This document shows positions 1-6,406 of a stretch of DNA of 6,509 bases, one piece after another. Below the pieces are notes generated by a model. The model made no database searches and had not been told where the DNA came from. It saw nothing but the letters and a program-made list of their open reading frames with translations. Position 1 is the first letter of the stretch. Each line of letters opens with the position of its first letter. Source of the stretch: CAZYWA01 sp964650975 [NCBI: uncultured bacterium] (GTDB taxonomy: Bacteria > JADJOY01); the NCBI GenBank assembly GCA_964650975.1, contig CAZYWA010000458.1, forward strand, positions 1-6,509, read 5' to 3'. Both the position numbers and the translations under genes were made by a program.

Positions 1-365
1 CGTGGAAATTGACCGTCGGGTTGCCGGGATCGTCGGTCGGCGGCCTGTCCTTGGGATCTTCATCCTTGGGAGGGAACGTCTTCAGAGAAGCCGACGCCTC
101 GATCAGCGTACCGTCGACCGTGAAGTGCTCGCGGCTCACCAGATGCGCTCTTTGCGCTTGATCGAGGATGGCCGAGAGAAACCGTGGACCGACCTCGTGG
201 CTGAGCAAGCGCTCGCGGTTTCGGCTGAAGGTCGAGTGGTCGAAGCTCGGCTCCTCCAGATTCATGTCGAGAGCGTCGTCCCGAATCCTGGTACATCTCG
301 TCGAAGACCGGCGAGAGATCCCTGGGCACCCCCTCCCACCGGGTCTCTTGCGGCAGGGGATCAGG
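1..365 (-). pseudogene. IS1182-like (IS5-superfamily) transposase, N-terminal fragment with internal deletion
   Basis: Remnant of a DDE transposase of the IS1182-like group, which would cut and paste its own IS element. In the minus frame running from about 280 to the window edge the protein reads LDMNLEEPSFDHSTFSRNRE, then a LLSHEV segment, then EHFTVDGTLIEASASLK and a Pro/Asp-rich stretch ending NPTVNFH. This is the classic N-terminal DNA-binding/early catalytic region of these transposases; the Asp in VDGT is probably the first catalytic Asp. Just upstream, in a different frame (about 345-280), lies PRDLSPVFDEMYQDSGR, the segment that normally precedes it. The block usually between them (the PERLL...SERxFCEQL...NLLFRWF region, about 35-40 residues from memory of the family) is missing and the frame shifts. 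The gene is therefore broken regardless of what lies beyond the left edge, where the catalytic C-terminal part would continue. No terminal inverted repeat was identified. Confidence 0.85.
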
Positions 366-682
366 GTCTCCCGGGCATGACCCCGCGGAAGCGGACCTCC
401 CGTCTCGATGCACTGCGCAACACGGCGCGCCTGACTACGGCGCCGAGACTCGGAGCGAAGGTCCCCGTCATCGTCCAGCCGGTGCGATGGGTTCGCGGCG
501 GTGACCACGGGACCTCCAAGCTCCGGCGAGCAAACGGTGCCGAGCGTATCTTCGCCCCCTGGCTCCCGGAACCTGCCCCCGACCTGGCGCCCCGACAAGC
601 CGGTGTGGCGACCCCGAGCTGATTCGGCGCCACGGGTTGCAGACACCGGCAGGCCCAGATGGTGCGGCCATGCATGCTCGGC
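366..682. other. No recognisable gene; passively open minus-strand frame
   Basis: These 317 bases lie between the transposase remnant and the stop codon of the XRE gene. I see no convincing gene, RNA or repeat in them. The minus frame that contains the XRE gene stays open after its TGA (685-683) all the way to the window edge, running into the transposase fragment in the same frame. The first possible start is a GTG at 646-644. Its translation (containing LPVSATRGAESARGRHTG and CSPELGGPVVTAANPSHRLD) resembles no family I know and has no ribosome-binding site. It could be decayed mobile-element sequence or chance openness in GC-rich DNA. Confidence 0.5.
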
Positions 683-1114
683 TCAGGCCATCGAGAGGAT
701 GAGGATTGCGTCCAGCCCACCCCGCCACACCCTCGACCTCTGGATGCGGCTGAGCAGCAGGCCAGCTGGTCGGCTCTGTCCCTTCTCCCACCGAGCCAGG
801 GTCGTCGGGTCAACACCCAGAAGCCAGGCCAGCTCCTTCTGGCTGATACCTCGGGAGCGACGGAACTGGACGATCGCCACCCCGCTGCTGGTCGTGCCGG
901 TGGCGTCCACGGGCTCGTAGCCCAGGAAGTCGATCACCTTCGGCATGAGGCGAAAATCGGGGGCGGTTCGGCCCTTCTCCCAGCTCCACACCGTGCTCTT
1001 GTCCACGCCGAGCCGCCTGGCCACCTCGCACTGTCGGAGCCGAAGCTCAACCCTCTGAGCTCGGATGTGATCGCCGATCGTGGAGAGCGTGGTCGGGTAA
1101 CCACGCGGTTTCAT
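683..1114 (-). CDS. XRE-family transcriptional regulator with two helix-turn-helix domains
   Basis: A 143-residue DNA-binding protein made of two XRE/Cro-like helix-turn-helix units and nothing else obvious. The first HTH spans about residues 14-50 (core EVARRLGVDKSTVWSWEKGR), the second about 80-116 (core LAWLLGVDPTTLARWEKG). They are joined by a DFRLMPKVIDFLGYEP linker typical of small orphan two-HTH regulators that begin MKPxGYP. That signature supports the ATG at 1114 over the upstream in-frame start at 1159, which would add 15 residues encoded by sequence overlapping the comM remnant. The residues after LLLSRIQR (about 127-143) look unrelated to the family and may be readthrough into foreign sequence. 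A weak GAGGG lies only 2 bases before the start. The region upstream is the divergent comM fragment, so no native promoter can be recognised. Target genes are unknown; an IS remnant and a broken gene flank it, consistent with an accessory, transferred gene. Confidence 0.88.
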   Translation of the reverse strand: MKPRGYPTTLSTIGDHIRAQRVELRLRQCEVARRLGVDKSTVWSWEKGRTAPDFRLMPKVIDFLGYEPVDATGTTSSGVAIVQFRRSRGISQKELAWLLGVDPTTLARWEKGQSRPAGLLLSRIQRSRVWRGGLDAILILSMA

Positions 1115-1137
1115 TGCCCTCAGGGTCAACTGACAGA

Positions 1138-1626
1138 ATGGCAACGCGGGGATGCCCATGCGGCTATCGCGGGCATCCGTTGCGCGCGTGCACCTGCGAC
1201 CTCGGCGAGGTGCGCCGCTACCAGGGGCGAATCTCGGGGCCGCTGCTCGATCGGATCGACCTCACGGTGCACGTCCCGGCGCCCTCGTTCGACGATCTCA
1301 CCGCACCGGCGAGTGGCCCGACCAGCGCCGAGGTGCGCGCGCAGATCGTCGGCGCACGCGCCGCCCAGCGCCGCCGGTTCGGCCCCGACGAGACCACGAC
1401 CAACGCGGTGATGGACGAATCGCAGCTCGAGCGCTGGGGCGCGCTCGACGCCGCCGGCTCGGCGCTGCTCAAACGCGCCATGGACCGACTCAGGCTCTCG
1501 GGGCGGGCCCACGCCCGCATCCGCAAGGTCTCGCGGACCATCGCGGACCTCGCACAACTCGAGCGGATCGAAGCCGCTCACGTCGCGGAGGCCATCCAGC
1601 TCCGCTGTTGGGAGGAAACCCCATGA
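1138..1626 (+). pseudogene. comM: ComM/YifB-type Mg-chelatase-like AAA ATPase, C-terminal third only
   Basis: Remnant of the ComM/YifB family, hexameric AAA+ helicases that aid branch migration during natural transformation. Intact members are about 500 residues; here only about 162 remain. Recognisable parts in order: the cysteine-rich CPCGYRGHPLRACTC segment, RISGPLLDRIDLTVHVP (the conserved post-Walker-B region), and the Mg_chelatase C-terminal domain with LSGRAHARIRKVSRTIADL and ERIEAAHVAEAIQLR. The Lon-like N-terminal domain, Walker A and Walker B are absent. Family similarity begins abruptly at about 1138-1147, where one would expect AAxNPCPCGY, and nothing upstream on this strand continues it: the divergent XRE gene starts at 1114. 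An in-frame ATG at 1138 (and one at 1114) could allow expression of a fragment, but it could not hydrolyse ATP. The surviving part keeps family-like codons without stops, so the break is recent, or it is an assembly join. The end overlaps the next gene by 4 bases. Confidence 0.88.
1611..1615 (+). promoter_or_regulatory. Strong Shine-Dalgarno for the 61-residue gene
   Basis: GGAGG (preceded by another G at 1610) sits 7 bases before the ATG at 1623, inside the last codons of the comM remnant. It is one of the clearest ribosome-binding sites in the window and fixes the start of the small downstream gene. Confidence 0.75.
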
Positions 1627-1808
1627 AGTACGTGTTCAACATCATCGAGCGCGAAGGTCTCGAGCGGCCGTTCTGGCTCAAGGTGGGAGTCGCCTTCGAG
1701 AACTCCGACGGCTCGCTCAACGTGAAGCTCGACTGCCTGCCGCTCAACGGCAAGCTGCACATCCGGGAGCGGAGGGAGCAGGATTCGGCCCCGTCGGAAC
1801 GTGCGTAA
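1623..1808 (+). CDS. Small conserved-looking protein of unknown function (61 aa)
   Basis: A 61-residue soluble protein with no signal peptide or membrane segment. It starts MKYVFNIIEREG, continues with FWLKVGVAFENSDGSLN and VKLDCLPLNGKLHIRER, and ends in a charged tail. I recall similar short 'VGVAFxNxDGSLNVKLDxLPxNGxLxIRE' proteins annotated as hypothetical in bacteria and phages; this is memory, not a search, and no function is known to me. The pattern of short alternating hydrophobic strands suggests a small beta-rich fold. The start is well supported: ATG at 1623 with GGAGG 7 bases upstream, and the ATGA overlap with the comM stop indicates translational coupling in an ancestral operon. 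It appears intact although its upstream partner has lost its 5' two thirds and therefore presumably its original promoter. Confidence 0.75.
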   Translation: MKYVFNIIEREGLERPFWLKVGVAFENSDGSLNVKLDCLPLNGKLHIRERREQDSAPSERA

Positions 1809-1903
1809 GCGCACCCGAGCGCTCGATCCGAAGCGAAAAGAGGCCGTTGGGCCGACCCCAGGGCATGGATTTGCAGTTTCTCTCGTGAAACGGGGCCAAA
1901 CGC

Positions 1904-2003
1904 ACACGTTTTGCCGGGCTGATTGTCAACATTTTGCCGGGCTACAAGTGAGCATTTCGTCGGCCCGAAAGTCAGCACTCTGTCGGCCTGAAAGTCAACA
2001 CGG
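1904..2003. repeat. Array of ~23-bp imperfect direct repeats, possible insertion-sequence end
   Basis: Successive units start at about 1904, 1928, 1951 and 1974 with a partial fifth at 1997; unit lengths are 24, 23, 23 and 23 bases. Shared cores are TTTTGCCGGGCT in the first two units, and TCGGCCCGAAAGTC / TCGGCCTGAAAGTC in the third and fourth, each followed by a (C)AACA or AGCA start. There are no unique spacers between units. Tandem repeats of this kind are known at the ends of some IS families such as IS21, where they serve as transposase-binding sites. That assignment is by resemblance only: no transposase gene lies next to the array here. The array falls in a 269-base gap between the 61-residue gene and the oxygenase; I saw nothing else in that gap. 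Confidence 0.65.
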
Positions 2004-2077
2004 AAGAACGGGCGTCCCTGGCACCGGGCGGGCCGACGGCGCCACCGGCGCTCGCCCCGGTCCGCGTGGAGTGCGGA

Positions 2078-4546
2078 TCATCGTGCTCGGCGCCGGTTGC
2101 TCGCGTCCCGCCCTCGGCGGCTCAGCCGGACGTTCGGCCCCAGCGCACTGCTCAGCTCGCGCAGCATCGCCTCTGCCCGGGCGCGGTGCTCCGCTTCGCG
2201 GCGGAAGAGGTTGCGGTGCTTGCGGAGCTGCAACGTGTACGGGCGCCCCTCCCGACGAGTCGTGTGGAGGACCGGCAGCATCGTGGCGTCGATCTGGATG
2301 TGGACGTGTTGGCGACGGTCCTGCGGGAGCGGCCAATCGAGGTCGGCCCGGTCGGAGCGCAAGAAGCGCGTGAGCACCGCGCAGTCGGCGCACGAACAGC
2401 GGAGCGGAGTCTCGATCGACCAATCGTCGGGTGTGCGCGGCGCGCGGCGCGCGATGCCCTCGAGCTGCTCCGTGCAGGCGCGTCTGAGCGCCGAGCCGGC
2501 CATGTGGTTGCGCAAGGCGCCGGCGTGCGCCGCGCATGCGCGAAGGAGCTCCACCAAGAAGGGCAAGCTCGCCGGTCGTGGCTTTCCGAGCAAGCGCAGC
2601 ATCGCTGCGTCGACGACGCTCGGCTCGCCGATCGCGATGGCGGCGTCGAAGACATGTGCCAAGTGCGTGGAAGGCGGCGCGACCGCGTCGAGCTCGAGCC
2701 ACGTGGAGGACCGGGTCGGGTCCTGGTCGCGATTGCGCAGCGCCGCTTCCGCCTCGCGCTCGACCCACCACGTCGCGAGCGCCTGGCACGGGTCGCTCCC
2801 ATGGCTCGTGAGCTCGACGCAAACCTTCGGCAGCACGGGCGCGTAGCTGGGCACTCCGAACGGCCGCTTCTCCATCCACTCGGTGAAGAGGCCCTTCGCC
2901 CAGTCGAGCCCGTGGCGGTCGACGAGCTGCACGAGGTCACGGCGCACGGCCGCGCTCTCGAGGCGCTCCAACCCGAGAGGATCGAGCCAGCCTCGCGCCA
3001 GCGACGGCTGGTGAATGCGCGTCGCGACCTTCGTCATCCGCGCAGCGAATCGGGCGCCCTTGACGTCGCGCGCCGTTCGCTCCCAGCTCGGCAGTAGCGC
3101 CGCGACCTTGGACTCGAGCTCGGCCGTGTCGCTGGGATCGATCTCGAGCAGGCGATCGACCGCCCACTCCGGCGACGCTCTGGCTCGCAGCACGAAGCTC
3201 CTGCTCCGTGGCCACATCACCAGCGCGGCGCGGTGGTACCAGCGATCGACCGTGTTCCCGTAGTTCCCCTGATAGTCCTCGTGCTCGACGCGGACTGGTT
3301 CGAGCTCGCTCGACGGCTTGGTGAAGACCAGCTCCTCGTCGCGGATCAGCTCGGCGACGCCGGCGGTGCGCTTGCCGCGCGCGTCCACCCAGTGGTGGAG
3401 GTCGATCTCGGAATCCTTGAGGTCGCCGACTTCGTAGTCCTCGGCGCCGCGCGCGTCCGCCTCTTCTTCGTCGTCGGAATCCTCGAGCTCGTCCTCGTCG
3501 TCCGGATAGCCCCAACTGCCGCGGCCGTACCGGCGGCGGGGACGGCCGTAGAATTCACCGTCGTCGTAGGCGCACGACCAGGTCTCGTGCACGTCGGCGA
3601 GTGCTAGAAAGCGCTCGCAGTCGAGCTGCTCGGCCACCGCTGCGAGCGCGGCGGCACGCACCCGATCCGCGCCCTTCAAACGATTCCACGCGAGGCTTCG
3701 TTGCGTGTACTCGTGGTCGAGCAGCACCACCAGGCGCTCCGCGGGCGCGGACTTGGAACGGACATACCGATCGACGATCGGCCGTGAAAAGTGCTCGCGC
3801 GCGCTCTCGGCGAGAGCACGCACGAGCCCGGCCGGCGCGTCGTTCGGCGCGGCGCCACAGTCGTCGCCCGCCGCCCCGTCAGCCAACCGCAGCTGGTACG
3901 TGAGCGCAACGCGCGCTCCGCCCGTCACCGGGCGAATCTCGTGGCGGCAGTCGGCGTAAAACGCGATGAGCGAGAGCGCCTGGGCTCGGCCTTCCGAGCG
4001 CCGGAAGACGCGCGTCTCCCCGTGGTGCTCCACGATCAGCTCGCCGCCGCGGTACTGAGACGGCAGCATCACGACGAGCGACGCCACCAAGTCGTCGCTT
4101 CTCTCGGAGTCCTGGTGCGGCTTGAAGAACTGCCCCTTCTCGTAGACGAGGAGCTTGTCGAACACAGCGTCGAGCGTGGATCCGGGCGGGAGGCCGAGGT
4201 CGATCGCGATCTTGCGCAGGTGCTTGGCGAGCGCCGTCTGCCAGCCGCGACCGCGGATCCGCACCTCGGCGGGGGCTATCTCCCAGGATCGACGCACCTT
4301 CGAATCGAGCAAGGTCTTGTCGCGCAGTCCGAACGGCGACGGACGAGCAACGCCGCTCAGCGTCTCGATTGCGCGCGGCGAGATCGGCAGCGCGAGGCGG
4401 CCGACCCCGGCGACCTCGATCGCCAGATCGCCCACCGGGACGTCGATGCGGGTGGCGAACGTGCCCGGCGCGGTGAGCCGAGCGAGCAGATCGGCGATGT
4501 GCGCGGTCACGGAATGGAGAGTTCGAACGGCACAGGCGGGCCGCAC
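2078..4546 (-). CDS. Large 2OG-Fe(II) oxygenase (prolyl 4-hydroxylase-like domain, long C-terminal region)
   Basis: An 822-residue protein, likely cytosolic (no signal peptide or membrane segment). Residues about 95-220 form a prolyl-4-hydroxylase-type 2-oxoglutarate/Fe(II) dioxygenase domain: LLVYEKGQFFKPHQDSE supplies the iron ligands H144 and D146, FYADCRHEI supplies the distal ligand H202, and R212 in GARVALTYQL is placed to bind 2-oxoglutarate. The catalytic set is complete. Next come a helical segment, a strongly acidic linker (about 349-371), and a conserved-looking EDYQGNYGNTVDRWYHRAAL block (423-442). A long helical region follows, then a C-terminal module with CSCADC (717-722) and RPYTLQL (768-774). 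From memory, this architecture occurs in fungal and some bacterial proteins; the hydroxylated substrate is not known. The GTG start at 4546 has GGAG 5 bases upstream; a second in-frame GTG 12 codons later has none. The gene is intact. A SEC-C ORF lies upstream on the same strand. Confidence 0.93.
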   Translation of the reverse strand: MRPACAVRTLHSVTAHIADLLARLTAPGTFATRIDVPVGDLAIEVAGVGRLALPISPRAIETLSGVARPSPFGLRDKTLLDSKVRRSWEIAPAEVRIRGRGWQTALAKHLRKIAIDLGLPPGSTLDAVFDKLLVYEKGQFFKPHQDSERSDDLVASLVVMLPSQYRGGELIVEHHGETRVFRRSEGRAQALSLIAFYADCRHEIRPVTGGARVALTYQLRLADGAAGDDCGAAPNDAPAGLVRALAESAREHFSRPIVDRYVRSKSAPAERLVVLLDHEYTQRSLAWNRLKGADRVRAAALAAVAEQLDCERFLALADVHETWSCAYDDGEFYGRPRRRYGRGSWGYPDDEDELEDSDDEEEADARGAEDYEVGDLKDSEIDLHHWVDARGKRTAGVAELIRDEELVFTKPSSELEPVRVEHEDYQGNYGNTVDRWYHRAALVMWPRSRSFVLRARASPEWAVDRLLEIDPSDTAELESKVAALLPSWERTARDVKGARFAARMTKVATRIHQPSLARGWLDPLGLERLESAAVRRDLVQLVDRHGLDWAKGLFTEWMEKRPFGVPSYAPVLPKVCVELTSHGSDPCQALATWWVEREAEAALRNRDQDPTRSSTWLELDAVAPPSTHLAHVFDAAIAIGEPSVVDAAMLRLLGKPRPASLPFLVELLRACAAHAGALRNHMAGSALRRACTEQLEGIARRAPRTPDDWSIETPLRCSCADCAVLTRFLRSDRADLDWPLPQDRRQHVHIQIDATMLPVLHTTRREGRPYTLQLRKHRNLFRREAEHRARAEAMLRELSSALGPNVRLSRRGRDASNRRRAR

Positions 4547-4551
4547 CGTAT

Positions 4552-4555
4552 CTCC
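4552..4555 (-). promoter_or_regulatory. Shine-Dalgarno selecting the GTG start of the oxygenase
   Basis: GGAG lies 5 bases before the GTG at 4546-4544 on the minus strand. The competing in-frame GTG 12 codons downstream (start of VTAHIADLL) is preceded by a pyrimidine-rich stretch without such a site, so the upstream start is preferred. Confidence 0.6.
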
Positions 4556-4710
4556 GCTCCAGGCCGCGCGTCGCGCGTCGATGGAGCTCAGCGAGCGCGG
4601 CCCGGCTGGGCCCGAACGTTCGCCGCCGTCCAGAGCCGAGGGAGACGTTCGACGCTCCTGCCGGCAAGCCGGCGGCGCGGCGGGCGGTCATCCTCGGAGG
4701 TCACGCCCGC

Positions 4711-4962
4711 TCAATGCCTCGGCGCATCGAGGCAGCAATTCTCGTACTTCCGTCCGCTGCCGCACGGACAGGGATCGTTGCGTCCGGTGCGAGGAGCCGC
4801 GCTCGCGTACACAACCGCGGGGCTTCGGCCGCCCAGCTCCTCGGCACCCCCGCAGTCGGCACCGCTGCCGGCGCCGTCTTGCGAGGTCTTCCGCTCACGT
4901 GGTAGCGAACCGGCGCCAGGCTGCTTCGATCGCCCATCTCCCCATGACACGCCGAGCCACAC
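4711..4962 (-). CDS. Small SEC-C zinc-motif protein
   Basis: An ORF of up to 83 residues whose C-terminus is a textbook SEC-C motif, [18 protein letters not shown], with zinc ligands C65, C67, C76 and C77 in a CxCx8CC arrangement. SEC-C motifs occur at the end of SecA (usually with C-H as the last pair) and in many unrelated small proteins, so the motif alone does not give the job; the CC ending favours a free-standing SEC-C protein over a SecA relic. The first 55 residues are low-complexity Gly/Ser/Ala-rich and look unconserved. The start is uncertain: the GTG at 4962 has no ribosome-binding site and overlaps the divergent peptidase start by 19 bases, another in-frame GTG lies 4 codons downstream, and a further GTG lies near residue 51. 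There is no ATG in the frame. It lies 164 bases upstream of the oxygenase on the same strand, so co-transcription is possible but unproven. It may also be the tail of a decayed larger gene. Confidence 0.6.
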   Translation of the reverse strand: MWLGVSWGDGRSKQPGAGSLPRERKTSQDGAGSGADCGGAEELGGRSPAVVYASAAPRTGRNDPCPCGSGRKYENCCLDAPRH

Positions 4963-5936
4963 AGCGAGCGCGCACGCACCGCATCCGCGTACCCGGCCTC
5001 AGGATCGGCCACGCGCACGATCTCGAGCGCGGAACCGGCGTCACGGTCATTCTCACCGAGGACGGCGCAGTGGCCTCGGCGCACGTGGCCGGGTTCGCGT
5101 CGGGGATGCGCCAGGCCGATTCGCTCGATCCCGCCCATCTGGTCCCGACGGTGCAGGCGATCGTTCTGGCGGGCGGCAGCGGCTTCGGGCTCGACGCCAC
5201 CGCCGGAGCGGTCGCGTTCCTCGAGGAGCGGGGCCGCGGATTTCCCGTGGGCCAACGCGTTGTACCCATCGTTCCCACCGCGATCCTGTTCGATCTCAAC
5301 GTCGGCGATGCGCGTGCGGCGCCGACTCCGGCCATGGCCCGCAAGGCGTGCGAGTCCGCGCGCGGCGATCGAGTCGAGGTGGGCTGCGTCGGCGCTGGTG
5401 CGGGCGCCACCGGTGGCAAGCTCTTGGGCGTCGGCTGCGCCACCAAGACCGGTGTCGGGGCGGCGAGCGCTCGGCTTCCCGACGGCACCGAAGTCCTGGC
5501 CTTGGCCGTGGCGAACCCGTACGGCGACATCGTCGATCCACGCCAGGCCCGGATTGTCGCCGGCACCCGTCGCGCGCCCGGCTCGCGGCGGCTCGCCGAC
5601 TCCGGCCGACTGATCCTCGATCCTGCCCGGTTGCAGCGCGCCAGCTTCCAGAACACGACCCTGCTGGTAGTGGCCACCGACGCGCGTCTCGACCGCATCG
5701 GCGCGGCACGTCTGGCGCGCGCCGCGTCCGCCGGAATGCTGCGCGCGCTGCGTCCGGCGCCGACGCTCTACGACGGCGACGTGGCGTTCGCCCTCTCCAC
5801 CGGCGATCGCACCACCGACCCGAACGCGCTGGGCGCGCTGGCGGCGGATCTGGCTGCCGGGGCGGTGGTGGACGCCGCGCTCAGCGCCCGGGCGATGTTC
5901 GGGCTGCCGGCGGCGCGCGAGCTAGTCCCGGTCTGA
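4944..5936 (+). CDS. P1-family (DmpA/BapA-like) self-processing aminopeptidase
   Basis: A 330-residue member of peptidase family S58 (P1, L-aminopeptidase D-Ala-esterase/amidase group), enzymes that cut themselves into two chains and then use the newly exposed Ser/Thr as nucleophile to release N-terminal residues. Conserved blocks in order: [11 protein letters not shown] (16-26), [19 protein letters not shown] (74-92), [16 protein letters not shown] (107-122), [13 protein letters not shown] (152-164), [12 protein letters not shown] (188-199) and [13 protein letters not shown] (235-247). By family analogy, cleavage is expected between N237 and T238, leaving Thr as the nucleophile. Length matches the family. 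No signal peptide is visible, so it is probably cytosolic. The ATG at 4944 is chosen because it sits just before the conserved N-terminus; it has no clear ribosome-binding site, and the same frame is passively open upstream. The natural substrate is unknown. It is divergent from the SEC-C ORF and convergent with the zinc-ribbon gene, hence a single-gene unit. Confidence 0.94.
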   Translation: MTRRATQRARTHRIRVPGLRIGHAHDLERGTGVTVILTEDGAVASAHVAGFASGMRQADSLDPAHLVPTVQAIVLAGGSGFGLDATAGAVAFLEERGRGFPVGQRVVPIVPTAILFDLNVGDARAAPTPAMARKACESARGDRVEVGCVGAGAGATGGKLLGVGCATKTGVGAASARLPDGTEVLALAVANPYGDIVDPRQARIVAGTRRAPGSRRLADSGRLILDPARLQRASFQNTTLLVVATDARLDRIGAARLARAASAGMLRALRPAPTLYDGDVAFALSTGDRTTDPNALGALAADLAAGAVVDAALSARAMFGLPAARELVPV

Positions 5937-5953
5937 GCCCCTCGGAGCACGCC

Positions 5954-6406
5954 TCATGCTTCGCGGCGGTCCATGCGTTTGCTCGCGAGCTCCACGCGGG
6001 TGAGCGGAGTCACGCGCCGGCAGGCGCCGCACTCGCCCTCGATGCCCTTCTCCATCCCCTCGGGCGAGACGCGCAGCACGCCGTAGTGATCGCACTTCCG
6101 GCACCGGAACTCGATCAGCAGGTGCCCGCCTGGGTCGAGGTCGGAGGTGAGCGGCACGCTCCGCACCCGCAGGATCGGCTCGGGCACGGGCTTCCCGCGC
6201 GGCTTCTCCCGAGGCGCTTCCGGCTTCGCGAGCGGCGGCGGCGCCAGGGCCACGTTGGCCATGCTCGGCTCGCCAGCGGCGGTCATGCCCGATCCCGGCG
6301 ACCCTGCTTCGCTCGCAGCTCCGGACGTCAGCGATCTGCCGCACTTGCCGCACACGGCGCGCTCCGCCTGCACGAAGCCGCAGCTCTCGCAGCGCACCGA
6401 GATCAC
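5954..6406 (-). CDS. Double zinc-ribbon protein of unknown function (150 aa)
   Basis: A soluble 150-residue protein with two cysteine clusters. An N-terminal ribbon, CESCGFVQAERAVCGKCG (C6, C9, C19, C22), is followed by a Pro/Ala/Lys-rich flexible linker (about 27-80) and then a second ribbon with CRKC (C102, C105) and CGAC (C126, C129) around HYGVLRVSPEGMEKGIEG. The second ribbon ends in a basic tail. Paired CxxC knuckles of this sort bind zinc and often mediate contacts with nucleic acid or protein, but I do not recognise the family. The start is the GTG at 6406, because it has GAGGAG 5 bases upstream, places the first ribbon at the very N-terminus, and overlaps the upstream gene's stop as GTGA. 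The longer open frame to 6508 merely shadows that upstream gene. It converges on the P1 peptidase with a 17-base gap and no obvious terminator. Confidence 0.75.
   Translation of the reverse strand: MISVRCESCGFVQAERAVCGKCGRSLTSGAASEAGSPGSGMTAAGEPSMANVALAPPPLAKPEAPREKPRGKPVPEPILRVRSVPLTSDLDPGGHLLIEFRCRKCDHYGVLRVSPEGMEKGIEGECGACRRVTPLTRVELASKRMDRREA

Noticed and set aside
659-1411. Plus-strand 250-codon ORF across the XRE gene and comM remnant
   Set aside because: It is antisense to the clearly recognisable XRE gene and in the wrong frame for the ComM-like protein; no domain is visible.
1904-2003. CRISPR array
   Set aside because: The 23-base repeats abut directly with no unique spacers, are degenerate, and no cas gene is present.
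2066-3097. Long plus-strand ORF (343 codons) opposite the oxygenase gene
   Set aside because: It is antisense to a gene with a full, recognisable catalytic domain and C-terminal module. Its translation is Arg/Ala-rich without any domain, typical of shadow frames in GC-rich DNA.
4599-4612. Hairpin GGCCC-GGCT-GGGCC as a terminator between the SEC-C ORF and the oxygenase
   Set aside because: The stem is only 5 bases, no T-run follows on either strand, and such short GC hairpins are expected by chance at this composition.
4661-4676. Repeated GCCGGC halves forming a possible hairpin
   Set aside because: GCCGGC is itself palindromic and the two copies are separated by 2 bases, too short for a loop; there is no T-run.
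4155-4943. Possible N-terminal extension of the P1 peptidase (frame open back to 4155)
   Set aside because: P1 peptidases are about 330-400 residues and begin near the VPGLRxGH block. The extension has biased Arg/Ser composition and runs antisense to the start of the oxygenase and the SEC-C ORF.
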